Shown here: piece after piece, positions 25,618-34,670 of the stretch | Position numbering within the stretch: position 1 is the first letter of the stretch | Layout: each line of letters opens with the position of its first letter | Assembly (NCBI RefSeq): GCF_002217355.1 | Contig: NZ_MUHA01000027.1 | Location: 61,109 to 125,108, forward strand | Length of the DNA: 64,000 nt | From: Flavobacterium oncorhynchi | GTDB lineage: Bacteria > Bacteroidota > Bacteroidia > Flavobacteriales > Flavobacteriaceae | Direction of reading: 5' to 3' | The notes under the pieces: generated by a model | Databases searched by the model: none | What the model saw: only the letters and a program-made list of their open reading frames with translations | Told to the model about the DNA's origin: nothing | Translations under genes and position numbers: made by a program

Positions 25618-26100
25618 ATGGATTTATACATTTTCATACAACTGGTTTTAATTTCGGGAGCTGCGACATCAGCAATGACGTGGTTCAGTTACTTTATGTC
25701 CAAAAATTACAGAAAATTATACCGAGACCCTGTACTTCTAAGCTCGGTACTAGTCAAAATGAATATTGACATTACAACTGAGTCTAAAAATAATTTGGGA
25801 TGGTTTCTTCATTTTGTAATTGGCTTTCTATTTGTAGGCGCTTATCATATCATTTGGGCAGAAGATATTTTAGCAGTTTCAGCACTAAGTGCTCTTATAC
25901 TTGGAGTTATCAGTGGTATAATTGGTATAATCAGCTGGATGCTTATTTTTAAAATCACTCATTATCATCCCTCCATCGGATTTAGAGAGTACTATATTCA
26001 GCTGTTTTTTGCCCATATCATTTTTGCTGCCGCTGCAACAGCTCTTTACTTTCTTACTCTAATTATGCTGATTGTTACAAAGGCCTTTTTTACTGTGTAA
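25618..26100 (+). CDS. Hypothetical four-helix integral membrane protein
   Basis: This 160-aa protein was not recognised as a family of known function. It has about four hydrophobic helices (near residues 3-22, 60-80, 87-110 and 130-155) with a short charged loop after the first (MSKNYRKLYRDP). I place the start at ATG 25618, which begins directly with the first helix; the in-frame TTG at 25597 is less likely. It appears monocistronic, with its own -7 box upstream and a hairpin terminator 46 bases downstream. No catalytic or metal-binding motif is visible. Confidence 0.75.
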   Translation: MDLYIFIQLVLISGAATSAMTWFSYFMSKNYRKLYRDPVLLSSVLVKMNIDITTESKNNLGWFLHFVIGFLFVGAYHIIWAEDILAVSALSALILGVISGIIGIISWMLIFKITHYHPSIGFREYYIQLFFAHIIFAAAATALYFLTLIMLIVTKAFFTV

Positions 26101-26146
26101 ACGCAAAAAAAACTAACCAAAGCACAAACAATCATTCTCAAAATAA

Positions 26147-26172
26147 ATAATGGCGCCTTATCGCGCCATTAT
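26147..26172. terminator. Convergent hairpin terminator
   Basis: A 10-bp stem (ATAATGGCGC / GCGCCATTAT) with a 6-base loop lies between the convergent membrane protein gene and the sugar dehydrogenase gene. It has a GC-rich top and AT-rich flanks; the T-run is modest. Confidence 0.65.
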
Positions 26173-26198
26173 AACTTATTTATCCAAATCTGTAAGTG

Positions 26199-27422
26199 TT
26201 ACTTTTTATCAATTTTATAAAGCCTTCCTTGATCTGTCACAGCATACAAAGCACCATCACTGCCTTGCGTAATATCTCTAAAACGCTGATTTTCGCTGGC
26301 AAGAAGTCTCTCTTCTCCTGCAACTTTATTGTCTTTAATAACAAGGCGAACGATATGCATACCGCTTAAACAGCCAACAAACAAATTGTTTTCCCATTCT
26401 GGTATACGATTTCCCGCGTAAAAAGTAATTCCACTTGGCGATACTACAGGATCCCAATAGTAAACAGGCTGTTCCATTCCTTCTTTTTGTTGAATTCCTG
26501 TACCAATTGGTTCTCCACTATATTCTATTCCGTACGTAATTATCGGCCAGCCATAATTTAACCCGGCCTGAAGTCGATTGATTTCATCACCGCCTCGCGG
26601 TCCGTGTTCGCTCAACCAAATTTCTTTTGTAATTGGATGTACAGCCAGTCCCTGTGGATTTCTATGTCCGTAAGTAAACAATTCAGGCAATGCTCCTGCT
26701 CCCGCAAAAGTTGAATTTCCAGTTGCTGCTTTCCCGTCTTTGGTGATTCTGATTACTTTTCCTAAACTCGCTGTTAGAGATTGTGCCAAAGGTCTGGTTT
26801 CTAAAACCGAGCGTTCTCCTGTACTCACAATAAGATTTCCTGTTTGATCAAAAAGAATTCGTCCTCCATAATGCAAATTACTAGCGTTTGCTGGACTTGA
26901 ACGATAAATTATTGTCGCATTTTCGATCGTTTTCTCATCATTGGATAATTTTCCCTTTGCCACCGAAGATATATTTCCGCCCGAAACCGCTTCAGAGAAA
27001 ACCCAGTAAATCATTTGGTTTGAAGCAAAATCAGGATCCAAACACAACCCTAATAAACCGCCTTGTCCTGAAGCATTTACTGCTGGCAGACCAGTAATAG
27101 GAGCGCTTACAACTCCTGCAGGAGTAACAATACGCATTGTTCCTGTTTTTTGAGTAACCAAAAGACGTCCGTCTGGCAGACTTTTTACTCCCCACGGATT
27201 TGTTAATTCTGATGTAAGAACACTAGCCTGAAACGCAGTATTGGTAGTCACGCCATTTACTCGGGTTTGCCCTACAAATGCAGGTTTATAATTAGAATTT
27301 GGCTTTTCTTTTTCTACAGGATCCGTTTTTGTTCCTCCATCATTCTTTGCTTTATCATTACTTGAACAGCTAAACATCAAAAAAGCAGTTGAAAGAACAA
27401 AAATGTCTTTAAATTTTTTCAT
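26199..27422 (-). CDS. PQQ-dependent glucose/sorbosone-type sugar dehydrogenase, lipoprotein
   Basis: This 407-aa predicted lipoprotein has a signal ending MFSC-SS with Cys at about residue 19, a charged low-complexity linker (about 22-45), then a six-bladed propeller of the soluble glucose dehydrogenase/Asd (GSDH) family. Supporting motifs include NPWGVKSLPDGRLLVTQK, GGLLGLCLDPDF, HYGGRILFD, YGHRNPQGLAVHP, SEHGPRGGDEIN and LNYGWP, which carry the typical His and Arg residues of PQQ-dependent aldose dehydrogenases. It probably oxidises a sugar in the periplasm with quinone acceptors. It has no PQQ biosynthesis neighbours and appears monocistronic. The natural substrate is unknown. Confidence 0.9.
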   Translation of the reverse strand: MKKFKDIFVLSTAFLMFSCSSNDKAKNDGGTKTDPVEKEKPNSNYKPAFVGQTRVNGVTTNTAFQASVLTSELTNPWGVKSLPDGRLLVTQKTGTMRIVTPAGVVSAPITGLPAVNASGQGGLLGLCLDPDFASNQMIYWVFSEAVSGGNISSVAKGKLSNDEKTIENATIIYRSSPANASNLHYGGRILFDQTGNLIVSTGERSVLETRPLAQSLTASLGKVIRITKDGKAATGNSTFAGAGALPELFTYGHRNPQGLAVHPITKEIWLSEHGPRGGDEINRLQAGLNYGWPIITYGIEYSGEPIGTGIQQKEGMEQPVYYWDPVVSPSGITFYAGNRIPEWENNLFVGCLSGMHIVRLVIKDNKVAGEERLLASENQRFRDITQGSDGALYAVTDQGRLYKIDKK

Positions 27423-27530
27423 AGCAGTTATTAGTTAATTTGGGTTAATACGAACAAATATCTAAAATTAAGAATATTAAATTTTATAGGATTTACATTT
27501 TAACTTATAGAATTTCACCAATTTACAAAA

Positions 27531-27560
27531 AAAAGTCCAATCGAGTTGAATTGGACTTTT
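27531..27560 (-). terminator. Rho-independent terminator
   Basis: An 11-bp stem (AAAAGTCCAAT / ATTGGACTTTT) with an 8-base loop lies 20 bases beyond the stop of the minus-strand oxidoreductase gene. It has a run of Ts on the minus strand. Confidence 0.85.
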
Positions 27561-27580
27561 GAATTCTTTTAAAGAAAAAC

Positions 27581-28594
27581 TTAGAGTTTTATTGCGATTT
27601 TTCCAATCGCTTTTCCTGACTCTAAAAGCTGGTGCGCCTTTTTTAGATTATCTGCTGTAAGACCTATTAATGTTTCATTTAAAGTAGTTTTCAAAACACC
27701 TTCATCTAACAAATCGGCTATTTTATTCAAAATATTATGCTGTTCGATCATATCTTCTGTTTGAAACATCGAACGTGTATACATTAACTCCCAAGAAAAC
27801 GATACACTTTTATTTTTTAATTTATTCAACGCCACAGGATCACTGCTTCCTGTAATTGAAGCAATATGTCCTTGAGGTTTTATCAATTCAACCATTAAAT
27901 CCCAGTACAAGTTTGTATCGACAAAGTCTAAAATAAAATCTACATTTTCAAAACCAGCTTCTTTAACAGATGCAATTAAATTTTTATGATCAACTACAAA
28001 ATCAGCTCCTTGTTTTTTGCACCAATCTATCGTTTCTGAACGTGAAGCTGTTGCAATTACAGTTAAACCAGCGATTTTTTTAGCAAGTTGAATTGCAATC
28101 GACCCAACTCCTCCGGCACCTCCGATTATTAAAATTGATTTTCCTTTATCTTTCTCCGGATTTATTCGGATTCGATCGAATAAAATTTCCCAAGCTGTTA
28201 AACCTGTCAACGGTATTACGGCAGCTTCTTCGATACTTAACGATTTTGGCTTTCTGCCGGTAATTCGTTCATCAATAATTTGATATTCCGCATTGCTTCC
28301 TTGTTTTGTAATATCACCCGCATAATAAACTTCGTCTCCTTTTTTAAACAGCGTAACATTTTCGCCGACAGCTTCTACAATTCCCACAGCATCCCAGCCA
28401 ATAATCTTCGGATTTTCTAAAACGGTATCTTTAGCACTGCTCTGGCGAACTTTAAAATCTACCGGATTTACTGAAATGGCATCTATTTTTACTAATAAAT
28501 CATGGGGAGCAGGAACTGGTTTTGACGTTTCAAATTCGATAAAACTGTCTTTTTCCGCGATAGCCAATGATGTTTTAAATCCTATTGCTTTCAT
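27581..28594 (-). CDS. Zinc-type alcohol dehydrogenase-like / NADPH:quinone oxidoreductase
   Basis: This 337-aa cytoplasmic MDR-superfamily enzyme is of the quinone-oxidoreductase branch, similar to TIGR02817-type zinc-binding alcohol dehydrogenases. It shows ISVNPVDFKVR and GWDAVGIVEAVG in the catalytic domain and IIGGAGGVGSIAIQLAK for NADPH binding. No Cys zinc ligands are present, so it is probably zinc-independent despite the family name. The substrate would be a quinone or an alpha,beta-unsaturated carbonyl. It is monocistronic with its own downstream terminator. Confidence 0.9.
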   Translation of the reverse strand: MKAIGFKTSLAIAEKDSFIEFETSKPVPAPHDLLVKIDAISVNPVDFKVRQSSAKDTVLENPKIIGWDAVGIVEAVGENVTLFKKGDEVYYAGDITKQGSNAEYQIIDERITGRKPKSLSIEEAAVIPLTGLTAWEILFDRIRINPEKDKGKSILIIGGAGGVGSIAIQLAKKIAGLTVIATASRSETIDWCKKQGADFVVDHKNLIASVKEAGFENVDFILDFVDTNLYWDLMVELIKPQGHIASITGSSDPVALNKLKNKSVSFSWELMYTRSMFQTEDMIEQHNILNKIADLLDEGVLKTTLNETLIGLTADNLKKAHQLLESGKAIGKIAIKL

Positions 28595-28764
28595 TTTTAT
28601 ACTTTTTTATTTCGTTATTTCTGTTTTAACATTTACCTCAACTGGTTTACTCTAACAAAGATACGAGGAGATTAAAGTTTAAATATGGTATATTTTAATA
28701 CTATAACGGTACAAATTCAGCATTGTAAATATAAAATCATCATACGCTCTGAATATTATAATTG

Positions 28765-28772
28765 TAAATTTG
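28765..28772 (+). promoter_or_regulatory. Bacteroidota -7 promoter element
   Basis: TAAATTTG fits the TAnnTTTG consensus and lies 21 bases before the GNAT start codon, implying a very short leader. No TTG is seen at the usual -33 spacing. Confidence 0.45.
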
Positions 28773-28793
28773 TAAAAAGTAAAATACTCTATT

Positions 28794-29348
28794 ATGATTA
28801 TCAGAAAAGCTGTTATCTCCGATTCTAAATACATTGCGCCAATTTTGTTACTTGCAATGGAAGACATTATTTATAAATTTATCTGCAAAGACGACTATAA
28901 CAGCGCACTTGAATTTCTGCAGCATTTTGTCGAAACAGAAAACAATCAATATTCGTATCAAAATTGTTATGTAGCCGAAGCTGATAATGAAATTATTGGT
29001 GCAGTTAATCTTTATGATGGTGCCGATTTGCAAAAATTGCGCAATCCGATAATCGAATATGTGAGAAACAATTATAATCCCGATTTTGATCCCGAAGATG
29101 AAACGCAGGCTGGTGAATATTATATTGACTCTTTAGGCATAAATCCGAAACATCAGGGAAAAGGAATTGGTTCTGCAATTCTGCAATTTTTGATTGATAA
29201 ATACGTTCATAAAAATAAAGAGACTTTAGGTTTACTTGTAGAAGAAGATAATCCAAATGCCAAAAAGTTATATTTAAAACTTGGTTTTAAACCCGTTGGA
29301 CATAAAACTTTGGTAAAAAAGAATTTGGAACATCTTCAAATTAACTAA
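28794..29348 (+). CDS. GNAT family N-acetyltransferase
   Basis: This 184-aa cytoplasmic acetyltransferase has a GNAT fold. Acetyl-CoA binding motif A is visible as YIDSLGINPKHQGKGIGSAIL (about residues 112-132, with the Q/RxxGxG/A loop QGKGIG), followed by LLVEEDNPNAKKLYLKLGF, the typical C-terminal motif B. The acceptor substrate cannot be assigned. It starts 21 bases after a plausible -7 box and is 11 bp upstream of a DoxX gene, which may be cotranscribed. Confidence 0.92.
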   Translation: MIIRKAVISDSKYIAPILLLAMEDIIYKFICKDDYNSALEFLQHFVETENNQYSYQNCYVAEADNEIIGAVNLYDGADLQKLRNPIIEYVRNNYNPDFDPEDETQAGEYYIDSLGINPKHQGKGIGSAILQFLIDKYVHKNKETLGLLVEEDNPNAKKLYLKLGFKPVGHKTLVKKNLEHLQIN

Positions 29349-29359
29349 AATAAAAATAG

Positions 29360-29794
29360 ATGAGAAACGTATCGACAGCAGATGCAGGATTAGTATTAAG
29401 AATAGTTTTAGGAATTACAATGCTTTCGGCAGTAGCAGATCGATTTGGACTTTGGGGCGCACCAGGATCTAACGCAGTTGCGTGGGGAAACTGGGAAAAT
29501 TTTGTCATCTATACACAGTCTCTTAACACGTGGGCCAGTAAATCTACTGCAGAAATATTAGGCGCAGCAGCCACATTTTTTGAAATTCTGCTTGCCGTAT
29601 TATTACTCAGTGGGTTTAAAACTAGAATTGCAGCTTTTGGCACCGCTGTTTTAATGCTTCTTTTTGCGCTCGCAATGGCTGGTTCTGTTTCAATAAAAGC
29701 GCCATTTGATTATTCTGTTTTTACCAGTGCGGCAGCGGCTTTACTGCTTTCTACAATTGCTAAGACCACTTTTGCGGTTGATAATAGGATTTGA
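29360..29794 (+). CDS. DoxX family membrane protein
   Basis: This 144-aa integral membrane protein has four hydrophobic helices in the DoxX pattern (residues about 9-28, 60-80, 85-105 and 115-135). The family lacks a single defined role and has been linked to quinone-related redox or sulfur metabolism. It probably shares a transcript with the GNAT gene 11 bp upstream, and a strong terminator follows 18 bases after the stop. No catalytic motif is apparent. Confidence 0.85.
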   Translation: MRNVSTADAGLVLRIVLGITMLSAVADRFGLWGAPGSNAVAWGNWENFVIYTQSLNTWASKSTAEILGAAATFFEILLAVLLLSGFKTRIAAFGTAVLMLLFALAMAGSVSIKAPFDYSVFTSAAAALLLSTIAKTTFAVDNRI

Positions 29795-29812
29795 TTGCTA
29801 ATGGTTATGAAT

Positions 29813-29843
29813 AAAAAAGAGTTTGCTATGCAAACTCTTTTTT
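29813..29843 (+). terminator. Rho-independent terminator after the GNAT-DoxX unit
   Basis: A 14-bp stem (AAAAAAGAGTTTGC / GCAAACTCTTTTTT) with a TAT triloop runs straight into a T-run, 18 bases after the DoxX stop. Confidence 0.9.
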
Positions 29844-29849
29844 TATGCT

Positions 29850-29892
29850 CATGAACTACAAACTATAAACCACCAACCATAAACTAAAAACC
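29850..29892. repeat. Degenerate ACCATAAAC tract
   Basis: The stretch contains back-to-back variants of ACTATAAACC, ACCAACCAT and AAACTAAAAACC. Similar tracts occur at 34581-34607 and 42048-42076. It is noncoding and of unknown role. Confidence 0.5.
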
Positions 29893-29973
29893 TTTTTAAG
29901 CCATTTTTAAGCCCCTTATTTTTTCAGGAACTGATATGTATTCGTAAATTAGCCACAAACAAAACATATCTTA

Positions 29974-30810
29974 ATGACAGTACTTACATTTACCCTGATT
30001 ATGCTTCTTGGCGCTTTTATGGCTGGTTTCATTGGTTCGTTGTCAGGATTGGGCGGTGGTATAATTATTATTCCTTTATTGACTATTATACTTGGTGTTG
30101 ATATACATTATGCAATTGGAGCAGCTTTAGTTTCGGTAATTGCAACTTCTTCCGGCTCTGCGGCGGCTTATGTAAAAGAAGGAATTACAAATATGCGTCT
30201 TGGGATTTTTCTTGAAATTGCAACCACTATTGGTGCCGTTGGCGGTGCTTTACTTTCGGCAATTGCTCCTACTTCTTTCATTGCTGTTTTATTTGGACTT
30301 ACATTGATTTTTTCGGCAATAAATTCTCTTAGAAAAAAAGAAGAGCATATTGTTTTAGAATCAAGTCCTTTGGCTAAAAAACTAAAACTAGAAGGAACTT
30401 ATCCTACTCATAACGGAGAAGTTGTTCATTACGGAACAAAAAATGTTATTGGAGGTTTCAGCATGATGGGACTTGCCGGAATGATGTCTGGTTTACTCGG
30501 AATAGGTTCTGGCGCTTTCAAAGTAATTGCAATGGATAATATTATGCGTATTCCGTTTAAGGTTTCGACTACAACAAGCAATTTTATGATGGGCGTTACA
30601 GCAATGGCGAGTTCCGTAATTTATATTCAAAAAGGATATATCGAACCCGGAATATGTATGCCGGTTGTAATTGGTGTATTGTTTGGTGCTATGGCGGGTG
30701 CTAAAATTTTGGTTAGAACAAACCCTAAAAAACTACGAATCTTTTTTGCGTGCTTGATCTTTGTTCTCGCAATTAATATGATATATAATGGACTTAATGG
30801 AAAAATCTAA
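29974..30810 (+). CDS. TauE/SafE family membrane transporter
   Basis: This 278-aa integral membrane protein has about eight helices and two glycine-rich TauE/SafE repeats: FIGSLSGLGGGIIIIPLL near the N-terminus and LAGMMSGLLGIGSGAFKV around residues 160-178. Family members export sulfite or other organosulfur anions, or are of unknown specificity. The last 23 bases overlap the DUF1634 gene start, and that pairing is common, suggesting a two-component membrane complex. The transported anion is not known. Confidence 0.9.
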   Translation: MTVLTFTLIMLLGAFMAGFIGSLSGLGGGIIIIPLLTIILGVDIHYAIGAALVSVIATSSGSAAAYVKEGITNMRLGIFLEIATTIGAVGGALLSAIAPTSFIAVLFGLTLIFSAINSLRKKEEHIVLESSPLAKKLKLEGTYPTHNGEVVHYGTKNVIGGFSMMGLAGMMSGLLGIGSGAFKVIAMDNIMRIPFKVSTTTSNFMMGVTAMASSVIYIQKGYIEPGICMPVVIGVLFGAMAGAKILVRTNPKKLRIFFACLIFVLAINMIYNGLNGKI

Positions 30811-31204
30811 AGTTATGCAGCACGAAAAATTTGGAGAAAAAGATTTTCAAACCATTATTGGTAATTTACTGCGTTACGGCGTTTGGATTTCTCTATCAGT
30901 AGCTTTTATTGGAGGTATTGTTTATTTAATGCATCACGGAAGTGACATTGAAAATTATTCCGTTTTTAAAGAAAATGACCGCAATATCTTTGAAGTAATT
31001 TCGACTGTTTATCACGGAGTACTTCAAGGTAATGGGGAATATTTAATCTATTTTGGAATCATTTTGCTCTTCTTAACACCAGTTCTAAGGGTTATATTCT
31101 CTTTATTTTCATTCTTCCTTGAAAAAGATTATTTATATGTCGTGATTACGCTAATCGTTATTCTGATCATTATAACCAGTATTTCTTTTGGATTTTCGCA
31201 TTAA
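30788..31204 (+). CDS. DUF1634 membrane protein, partner of TauE/SafE
   Basis: This 138-aa protein has three hydrophobic helices (about residues 30-50, 83-105 and 113-135) and matches the DUF1634 pattern, for example NLLRYGVWISLSVAFIGG. It overlaps the TauE/SafE gene; an internal start at 30815 (MQHEKFGEKDF) would give a 129-aa product just after the upstream stop and may be the true start. DUF1634 proteins are often encoded next to TauE/SafE and are presumed accessory subunits. No function is established. Confidence 0.85.
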   Translation: MDLMEKSKVMQHEKFGEKDFQTIIGNLLRYGVWISLSVAFIGGIVYLMHHGSDIENYSVFKENDRNIFEVISTVYHGVLQGNGEYLIYFGIILLFLTPVLRVIFSLFSFFLEKDYLYVVITLIVILIIITSISFGFSH

Positions 31205-31241
31205 TTTGAAATCCTTTAAACGTACACTTGGAATCAAAAAC

Positions 31242-32657
31242 TTAAATCGTATTTTTTATTAACTGACCTAATCGTTTTAAGTCAAATTCGGTTTTTTCAT
31301 TCCATTCTACAGCAAAATTAAGCCTCATGCAATTGTTGTATTGATCGTGCTGTGTAAAAATTCTACCCGGTGCAAAACCTATTTTTTGTTTTACAGCGGT
31401 ATCAAAAAGTACTGCTGTATCAATGCTTTTGTCTAATTCTAGCCAAAGAAATGAACCTCCTTGCGGTTGTGAAATCTTTGTATTTTCTGGAAAATGATCC
31501 TCAATAGTTCGCTGAAAATGAAGCGAATTAGTATATAATGTGTTTCTAAAATTTCTTAAATGATGATCGTATCTTCCATGCTCTAAAAAATCAGCAACTA
31601 CTTCTTGATACAATGAAGGCTGACAAATAGTCTGTACTAATTTTTCTCTGATTATCTGATCCTTAAATTTACCTGGAACAACCCATCCTACTCTATATCC
31701 TGGAGCCAAAGTTTTAGAAACAGAACCGCACCACATTACTATACCAGCTTCATCATAATATTTACACGGTTTTGGTCTTGATCTTCCAAAGAAAAGATTC
31801 CCATACAAATCGTCTTCTATAAGAGGAATATTATGATGAGTGAGCATTTTTACCAATTCGATTTTACTTTCATCCGGCATCAAACTTCCAAGCGGATTAC
31901 TGAAATTGGTCACAAAACAACACACATCGATTTTATGAATTACTTTTTTCAACGCTTCTAAATCGATCCCAGTAACAGGATGAGTCGGCAATTCAATAAT
32001 ATTAAGTCCCAATGTTTGGGCAACTTGAATAATTCCAAAATAAACAGGACTTTCAATCGCAATAGTATCTCCTCTTTTGGCAACAGCCATTAAACAATTA
32101 TAGATAGCATTCATGGCGCCGGAAGTAATTACAAAATCATCTTCAGCTAATTTTCCATCTAATATAAATGACCATTTTGCTACATTTCGTCTCAAGTTTG
32201 CATTTCCCTGAACGGGCTCATAACTTGTACCGCTTTCAGCCCAATTACGTGCTGCTTTCAAAAGTCCTTTGTTCAGCTTTGCAATGGGAAGCAGACTTTC
32301 ATCTGGAACTCCTAACGAAAATCGGCTGATACTTTTATCCTTCAGCGTATCAAAAACCTTTGTAATCAAATCTTCTGGAGCAACTTGCTTTTCAGACAGC
32401 TTAAGCTTATTCATTGAAGGTATTGCCAGCTTTCTATTTGATGTCTTACTAATGTAAAATCCAGATTTTGGCCGAGATTCTATCAGCGATTTACTTTCTA
32501 ATTCTAAAAATGCCTGTTTTATCGTATTTAAACTTACATCGTATAACTTTTGTAAAGCACGAATTGATGGAAGTTTATCTCCAATTTTTAAAGTTTCAGA
32601 GAATATCTGCTCTTCAATTATATTTGCAATTTTTAGATATAAAACTTCTTTTGCCAT
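31242..32657 (-). CDS. MocR-type GntR regulator with aminotransferase domain
   Basis: This 471-aa regulator has an N-terminal GntR winged helix-turn-helix (about 5-72, KLPSIRALQKLYDVSLNTIKQAF) fused to a fold-type I aminotransferase domain (about 110-468). The PLP lysine lies in CGSVSKTLAPGYRVGW, with supporting motifs SNPLGSLMP and EDDLYGNLFFG. MocR proteins use PLP bound to an amine as effector; they control PLP synthesis, GABA use or other amine pathways. No classical target such as pdxST is adjacent. The nearest candidate target is the small hypothetical gene upstream on the same strand or the divergent oxidoreductase gene. Confidence 0.93.
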   Translation of the reverse strand: MAKEVLYLKIANIIEEQIFSETLKIGDKLPSIRALQKLYDVSLNTIKQAFLELESKSLIESRPKSGFYISKTSNRKLAIPSMNKLKLSEKQVAPEDLITKVFDTLKDKSISRFSLGVPDESLLPIAKLNKGLLKAARNWAESGTSYEPVQGNANLRRNVAKWSFILDGKLAEDDFVITSGAMNAIYNCLMAVAKRGDTIAIESPVYFGIIQVAQTLGLNIIELPTHPVTGIDLEALKKVIHKIDVCCFVTNFSNPLGSLMPDESKIELVKMLTHHNIPLIEDDLYGNLFFGRSRPKPCKYYDEAGIVMWCGSVSKTLAPGYRVGWVVPGKFKDQIIREKLVQTICQPSLYQEVVADFLEHGRYDHHLRNFRNTLYTNSLHFQRTIEDHFPENTKISQPQGGSFLWLELDKSIDTAVLFDTAVKQKIGFAPGRIFTQHDQYNNCMRLNFAVEWNEKTEFDLKRLGQLIKNTI

Positions 32658-32718
32658 CTTTTACCTCTTAATCTGTATCCTGTAAAAATATAAAAATTAA
32701 ATCTGTAACCGTTTAAAA

Positions 32719-33111
32719 TTAATTACAAACGCTTAACCAATTGGATAATTTATCGGCTGCATTTTGAATTTTAGCCGAACGCTTTTCAGCATCTTTAAAT
32801 GTTAAATTAAAAATTGTTTCTGCATGAAGCTTCAAATTTTGTTCTGCTTCAATGCTGTAAAATTCTTTCTCCCAATACGAATTAATTTCAGGCTCTTCTG
32901 CATTATTAATAGTAACAAAAGCATAACCAATAACTCGATTTTCAAAAGAAGCAACACTTAAAGGAAGCCCCAAATTATTTATTAAACACAATGATTTATC
33001 TTTAGAATTACTATTCAAAGCACTTTTATTTTGGTACATATTAACAACAGCTTTCAATGATGATACATTAACTTCATTAAACTGAATTTTGGCTGTATTA
33101 GTGGTTTTCAT
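32719..33111 (-). CDS. Small hypothetical protein, weakly GNAT-like
   Basis: This 130-aa cytoplasmic protein was not recognised with confidence. The segment VASFENRVIGYAFVTINNAEE (about residues 53-73) looks like the central strand pair of a GNAT acetyltransferase, but the acetyl-CoA-binding QxxGxG loop is missing. It could therefore be a truncated or diverged acetyltransferase or an unrelated fold. The C-terminal 50 residues are helical and charged. It lies 61 bp upstream of the MocR-type regulator on the same strand and may share its transcript. Confidence 0.6.
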   Translation of the reverse strand: MKTTNTAKIQFNEVNVSSLKAVVNMYQNKSALNSNSKDKSLCLINNLGLPLSVASFENRVIGYAFVTINNAEEPEINSYWEKEFYSIEAEQNLKLHAETIFNLTFKDAEKRSAKIQNAADKLSNWLSVCN

Positions 33112-33270
33112 TTCTCTAGTTATTTAGTTTCAAAGCAAAATTAGCGGGCTGAACAGATTAGATACAGATACAAAAAACAATTATTTTACAGGTACAGTTG
33201 ACTAATATCAACAATCTTAAAATCTCTTTTTTTGAGAAGAGAAAAAAATAAATTTAATATCTTTACTATT

Positions 33271-34296
33271 ATGATAGAAATAGGAATTGACAGTTTTGCT
33301 TCGGCAATGTATGGCGACAACAACACTTTAAGCAGTGTTGATGCAATGGAACAACTGCTGCAAAGAATTGAATTTGCAGATCAGGTTGGATTGGACGTTT
33401 TCGGAATTGGAGAACATCATAAAAAAGAGTTTCTTGACTCGGCTACAGTTGTTATTTTAAGTGCAGCTGCAGCGAGAACAAAAAACATCAGATTGGCAAG
33501 TGCAGTTTCTGTTTTGAGTGCTGCTGATCCTGTGCGTGTGTATCAAAGTTTTGCGACACTTGATTTGATCTCTAAAGGAAGGGCTGAAATTGTTGTTGGC
33601 CGCGGATCTTCGATTGAAGCTTATCCGCTTTTTGGATACAATCTTAACGATTATGATGCTCTTTTTCAGGAAAAACTTGACTTGCTTTTACAAATTAGAG
33701 ATAATGAATTTATAAACTGGAGCGGAAAATTTCGTCCAGCAATAAATAATCTGCCAATTTATCCTAGAGCATTACAGGAAAAACTTCCAGTTTGGCTGGG
33801 CGTTGGCGGAACTCCAGAATCATTTGTGAGAGCGGGTAGTTTAGGATTGCCTTTGATGGCGGCTGTAATTGGCGGACAAACACATCGTTTTCGTCCATTA
33901 ATAGACTTGTATCGCGAAGCTGGAAAAGCGGCAGGTTTTAAACCACATGAACTAAAAGTAGGTTTACATTCTCCTGGTTATGTTTCGAATACAACGCAAA
34001 AAGCAATTGACGAATATTATCCCGGCTATTCAGAACTTTGGACAAAGTTAGGTCGTGAACGCGGCTGGCCTCCCGTAACAAAAGACAAATTCGATGGATT
34101 AATAGATGATCTCGGCGTTTTAATTGTAGGAAGTCCTGAAAGAGCTGCCGAAAAAATCCTGCGCCACAGCGAAGCACTTGGTGGAATTTCGAGATTTACT
34201 TTTCAAATGGATAATGCTGGATTAACACATTCTCAGTTAATGAATGCGATAGAACTTATTGGTACAAAACTAATTCCTTTAATACATAAAGGATAG
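33271..34296 (+). CDS. Luciferase-like (LLM class) flavin-dependent monooxygenase
   Basis: This 341-aa cytoplasmic enzyme has the bacterial luciferase TIM-barrel fold, with markers FGIGEHHKKEFLDSAT, RTKNIRLASAVSVLS, VGRGS (flavin phosphate) and PVWLGVGGTPES. Start 33271 (MIEIGIDSFAS) begins the first barrel strand; the in-frame TTG at 33232 would add an unsupported 13 residues. Members use reduced FMN supplied by a separate reductase, which is not nearby. The substrate is unassigned. It is divergent from the MocR/hypothetical pair and appears monocistronic. Confidence 0.9.
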   Translation: MIEIGIDSFASAMYGDNNTLSSVDAMEQLLQRIEFADQVGLDVFGIGEHHKKEFLDSATVVILSAAAARTKNIRLASAVSVLSAADPVRVYQSFATLDLISKGRAEIVVGRGSSIEAYPLFGYNLNDYDALFQEKLDLLLQIRDNEFINWSGKFRPAINNLPIYPRALQEKLPVWLGVGGTPESFVRAGSLGLPLMAAVIGGQTHRFRPLIDLYREAGKAAGFKPHELKVGLHSPGYVSNTTQKAIDEYYPGYSELWTKLGRERGWPPVTKDKFDGLIDDLGVLIVGSPERAAEKILRHSEALGGISRFTFQMDNAGLTHSQLMNAIELIGTKLIPLIHKG

Positions 34297-34670
34297 TTTT
34301 TTTTTGCGATCCCAATAGTTATCGGGATAAAAAGAGTAAAAGGATTGTTTTCACGCAGATTTGGCAGATTAAGCAGATTTATTTTTGATCCTAAAAATAG
34401 TGAAGTCTGAGGAGATCTGCTTAAATCTCTTTAAATCTGCGTGAAAGCTATTTTGATATAGATTTAAAAAACCTCTTAATCCGTGGCTAAAGTTATTTTA
34501 TCGCAGCGTCCTCTGAATCACAGCTTAAAAGGATTTTTTATTTTATATCTCGCATTATCAAAACCGTTTAACTTCCGTAACAATAAACAACCATAAACCA
34601 TAAACCCAAAAAAAGCATCCGCCAAAACTGACGGATGCTTTTTTCATTTATAACAATTCTAAGGTTTTAC
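34297..34670. repeat. 374-bp spacer with a CACGCAGATT inverted repeat and ACCATAAAC tract
   Basis: Outer arms TTTCACGCAGATTT (34349-34362) and AAATCTGCGTGAAA (34433-34446) pair perfectly over 14 bases, and inner arms AAGCAGAT (34371-34378) and ATCTGCTT (34415-34422) pair over 8. An imperfect ATCCC/GGGAT hairpin lies at 34309-34328. A CCATAAACCATAAACC tract lies at 34591-34606. No ORF is supported. Confidence 0.75.
34608..34644. terminator. Terminator for the siderophore-receptor gene
   Basis: GCATCCG pairs with CGGATGC across a 10-base loop, extended by A and T runs on either side (AAAAAAA / TTTTTT). It lies 26 bases after the end of the minus-strand receptor gene and can act in both directions. 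Confidence 0.85.
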
